The position numbers were made by a program, and so were the translations under genes. The notes beneath the pieces were generated by a model. That model searched no databases. It was given only the letters and a program-made list of their open reading frames with translations, and had not been told where the DNA came from. DNA of 64,000 nucleotides, taken from NCBI RefSeq assembly GCF_012273895.1, contig NC_052121.1, positions 2,418,001-2,482,000 of the forward strand. Reading direction: 5' to 3'. Shown piece by piece: positions 60,364 through 64,000 of this stretch (positions are counted from its first letter, which is position 1; each line of letters opens with the position of its first letter). Origin of the DNA: Zerene cesonia. Lineage: Eukaryota; Arthropoda; Insecta; Lepidoptera; Pieridae.

Positions 60364-63300
60364 TTAATACCAAAGAAGAAGTTTTTATTGAAATTGGATC
60401 GTATCTTAACCATACAAAAACGCATTTCATAAAATTCAAATATAACCTTTAATTATAAAATATTGAAGACTGGCAGTTTACAAATAAAAAAAAACCTGTA
60501 CACAAATCAATAAGATCAAACCATCTGATAAACAGAAATGTTGATCTCACTAATGAATTAATTTCCAGTATGCGCCTTAATCCAAGGGAATCGTTAAAGT
60601 AATTTGAATGTTTATACGTGTTCATATTGTTCCCTACATGACCATATTCCCTAGAATAACGTCATTAGACACAGGAGTGGGTGCGGGGACGTGTCACGCA
60701 GTCATTAAAATTTGGACACGTACAGTGAGGTAGTGGCAGCAGAAAAATGCATAGGTTATTATAAAATTATTTTGATTAGAGTAATTGAGTAAAATTTTGG
60801 TAAATATGAAAGTATGAACAATTTTTGCGTTGTATTTATAGCACTACGATTCTTAGAAAAATCAGTCATTACTTTCTTTTTTTAATTCTTTTAGCCAGGT
60901 TTAAAACATCGAAATTTACATAATAAAGATAAATAAAAATCTTTTCAATATGAAAATCAATTAGAATATTATGAGCCTTAATGTACGTAGGTATTATTTT
61001 TTAATAATTGTAATGCATTTTTGTTGACCCTACCATTCTCCCACATGACATAGACATCCCAAGATCTTATCCCAGTCAAGTTCACGATGCAATGTAGTGT
61101 GTCGTGGCGCCGCTCTCCATCATAACTAACAAAATATTTCAACTTAGGAATCAAGATATTACTATCTTTCTATATTTATTTAATCTGTATTTTTCGATAC
61201 TTTAAATTTCAGTTGTGAAACTATTAGGCATTTTTGCATAAGACATTTTATTTTTACTTCAGTTGAACTCCTAACAATCGACCTATTTACAAACATTGTA
61301 CTTGTAAAGTATATGAGACGTTAGACATTTGAATACTTTTGTATGATGTTTGAATTTAATTCTAGTGTAACTGAAAGAATAACAACCACAATGATCCTTA
61401 CGATATCTTACTCCAATAAAAAAATTCGACGTTGACTTTATACCCGAATCGTTCTATGTACCTTCCTATATATCTGTTGAAGCATCTAATTTGCTATTCA
61501 GCTCAAAAAAGATGTAAACAATGCACCCAAACAATGTTCTTACAAACAAAGCTTGTAATTCCCTTAGTACAGTCGGGACCACCACGCGTGCGCAGATACC
61601 ATCAACGAGCATCGCGACATCACGCCACGATCTGTATCAGTTACTGTGCTACTGAAACCGACAAGCCTTCCCACCCTATACCAACCTACAGCCAATTATA
61701 AACCATATTCCTTTACACTAACGCTCAAAATCTTTTCATAAAGTAAAACAAGTATGAAGCAATTCCCTGCCTAAAGTCCAGAAATGGGTTAACGTACAGC
61801 ACGATTTTTAAATAAAAGTGTCACATGGGTGTCGTTGTAACCCACTCGTTTGTGAGAATACCGTTCGTGATAAGTCGAGATGTACACGAGCGTGACATAA
61901 ATGTTTACGACTTATAAGGAATATGATCTTAGCGCCCAAATAATGGGAATAAAACAAACTTCAAGCACACTTGAGCGTACAAGCCACCGATGTTAAAACA
62001 ACTATGTTAGTTCATATTTGTACCATCAATCTATCTTTAGATATAAGCATTTATAATATCGAGTTATACAAAATACGTTGAAAATGTAAAAATAGAATAA
62101 TTGCAAATAATAAGTACGCACTTACTTTTGGTATATTCAATTTGCTAGAACTTCAAACGGCCATGAAGTATGTGTGTACTGTGTCATCTCTAAATTGAAT
62201 TATGATGAATATATTCATTTGCTATTTGATAAATTAACACAGTATTGTAATGTTCATAAACGCTAAGCGAGTCAAAACAATAACAAGTTTACGACAGTAA
62301 TTAGTGGCGCTGCATTTGCAGATGTATTTAGGTACTATAAATGCGTCGAAGCAAATAGACAATTATCGATACGAAAAGGTGCTCAGAATTACGCCCATAC
62401 AAACCCCATGCAACATACATTGTACGAGCGCATTTCTTTGAAATATGTAACATCGGTTCAATGTCAATAGCACGGAGTATGATGTCGCAACCCATCCACT
62501 AATTGCTGTGACAGGGCGCGGCGCGTTTGAGCTCAACACATTACGCAGCCTTGGCGCGATTCCTCGTATAATAGTCTGATGACAAACGTTTGGGGTAAGC
62601 GATCAGCGGACTGACAAAAAAGAAAATATTTTCACATCATGTCTCACACGCTGTGCTTTTTGCTACTACCAATTTGGTACCAATGGTACCAAATACAATT
62701 TGTCTCTGTTAAAACATTCTTTCATTTGCTCGTTTGTTAAATCGATTTAAGAGGATAATTTTGTCAGTTAAAGTTACCTACTAACTAAAATAGGTAAGTC
62801 TGGATTACAAAATAACATTTATGATTTATGACAATTTATTTTTTACTTTTAATTTATCTAAACTTGAAATTTTATTTTATTCGAATTCACATAAGCAGAA
62901 AACAGGTCTTAATTTACAATCAGATATAATCATAAACGAAATTGGATTACTTTCACTATTTATATATCGGTGAAAGAAATATAATGTCAAAAGAAAAGAT
63001 TTACATCGTTTTGATTGGCGGTACGATTTGATCTCATAGACGCTCATAAACTATCACGAATCATACTCCGTCGACAGGCACTTGCGCCACACACACCGAA
63101 TTAATACCAATTAACACACACTGGCTTAATTGTGAATCGAGTGCGGTTCGCGTGCGGCGGCCTCTTTGTCGGCCCCTCAGAGCCCTCCTGCGACTTTAAT
63201 TCGCGACTGTATCTCTTCCTCGAAAAGCTTCCTAAAATACAGGCGCCGTTCACTTCCAAGATGTTATGAATAATGAACTCTGCTATCGGTGCATACGTTT

Positions 63301-64000
63301 GTAATTAGTTCGCATTTCTCAAAGATGGTTCTAGGTATTGCGGCATCACGGTACAGCGAGCGAAGTTCCTGCACTTGATGAATCTTTCTTTGGGACTATT
63401 AGCGAAAGTCCGTAAGATTCTTAAAGTTCTTAACACGCATTACTACATGTTGTAGAGATAACTAAAAACCTATTCACTTGTTATCGAAAAAGGCAAATCC
63501 AAACATTCATAACATCATAGGGCAATATGTCAATTATCAATTAAAATTTATGAAAAAAACAAGCTGGCTACTATCTTTAAGATCACCGTCTTAGATAAAA
63601 ATCACCGCATACAGGTGATCATCAATTCTTTCTTATATCGCAGCTTTGACAGGATTATAATTAGAAACTGTCCGTTCTTATGGTTTGTCGTTTTTAATGT
63701 CGCTAGCCGGATCCCATACTGCGCTCGCATTTCATTAACTTGCGAGTTAAAAAATTGGGAGCTCTCATAAAACGGTGTGATTTATGCGCGGACGGCAGCT
63801 AACGATCGCTGCCACCGACCCTGCGTCACCATACGTATCATTTTTATCCGTATCATATTTAATATCCATTATTTTATCAACAAATGAACAAGATATAAAA
63901 GCTTTATATAAGTACCGGAACTGGCGTTCGAAAGTAGGTGTAGCTTGACAAAATTGACACATAATGTATCTTGGTGTTTATTATTCATGAGTGTCGCACT
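60364..64000. other. Presumed T-box intron, nothing coding recognised
   Basis: No further T-box exon was found. A CpG-richer patch lies at about 63120-63230 and a perfect 11-base-arm palindrome at 62672-62694. Open frames at 61432-61701 and 63765-63962 have no domain. Confidence 0.5.

Overview
The window is AT-rich animal nuclear DNA, almost certainly from a moth or butterfly. It has long introns with canonical GT-AG boundaries, insect-type nemo and UBE3B orthologues, tRNA-derived SINEs with a LINE-like tail, and an RTE-clade LINE that resembles elements described from Heliconius. No bacterial, viral or CRISPR feature was seen. Most of the sequence is intron, intergenic DNA and dispersed repeats.

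Three protein genes can be supported. (1) The first coding exon of a nemo-like kinase (nmo/NLK) lies on the minus strand at 22133-22329. Its remaining exons were not found, so 1-22132 is probably its first intron. (2) A complete UBE3B-type HECT E3 ubiquitin ligase lies on the minus strand. It starts at 41112 and stops at 27798. I traced 19 coding exons whose phases all agree, totalling 3234 nt (1077 residues plus stop), against 1068 residues in human UBE3B as I recall it. (3) The first two coding exons of a T-box transcription factor, most like the Dorsocross/Tbx6 group, lie on the plus strand at 47983-48061 and 50909-51026. The rest of the T-box gene lies beyond the window, so 51027-64000 is presumably one very long intron.

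The main result is structural. Exon 17 of UBE3B is not in its gene. It sits about 15 kb outside it, at 55936-56100, inside a 1386-base island (55911-57296) bounded on both sides by 1000-N gaps. In the gene, exactly where exon 17 belongs (between exon 18 at 28451-28562 and exon 16 at 30566-30695), there is another 1000-N gap (28764-29763). The island also carries the 3' half of an RTE-type LINE, and the sequence beside the 28764-29763 gap carries the 5' part of such a LINE, on the same strand and in the matching order. The two sequences flanking the island (52846-54910 and 58298-60363) are near-identical copies of about 2.07 kb that should have been joined to each other. The simplest reading is a mis-scaffolded contig placed between two overlapping contigs. 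It is not a biological exon relocation or a tandem duplication.

Layout: 1-22132 presumed nmo intron or upstream DNA with SINE-like repeats, one reverse-transcriptase relic and several GC-rich islands; 22133-22860 nmo first coding exon and promoter region; 22870-27797 intergenic; 27798-41112 UBE3B with many intronic repeats, an intronic minisatellite and a tRNA-like repeat; 41113-47580 intergenic with repeats and a strong hairpin; 47580-64000 T-box gene with candidate regulatory islands and the misassembled block 54911-60363. The three genes act in separate pathways (Nemo/Wnt-MAPK-like signalling, ubiquitination, developmental transcription), and nothing here suggests that they form a shared system.
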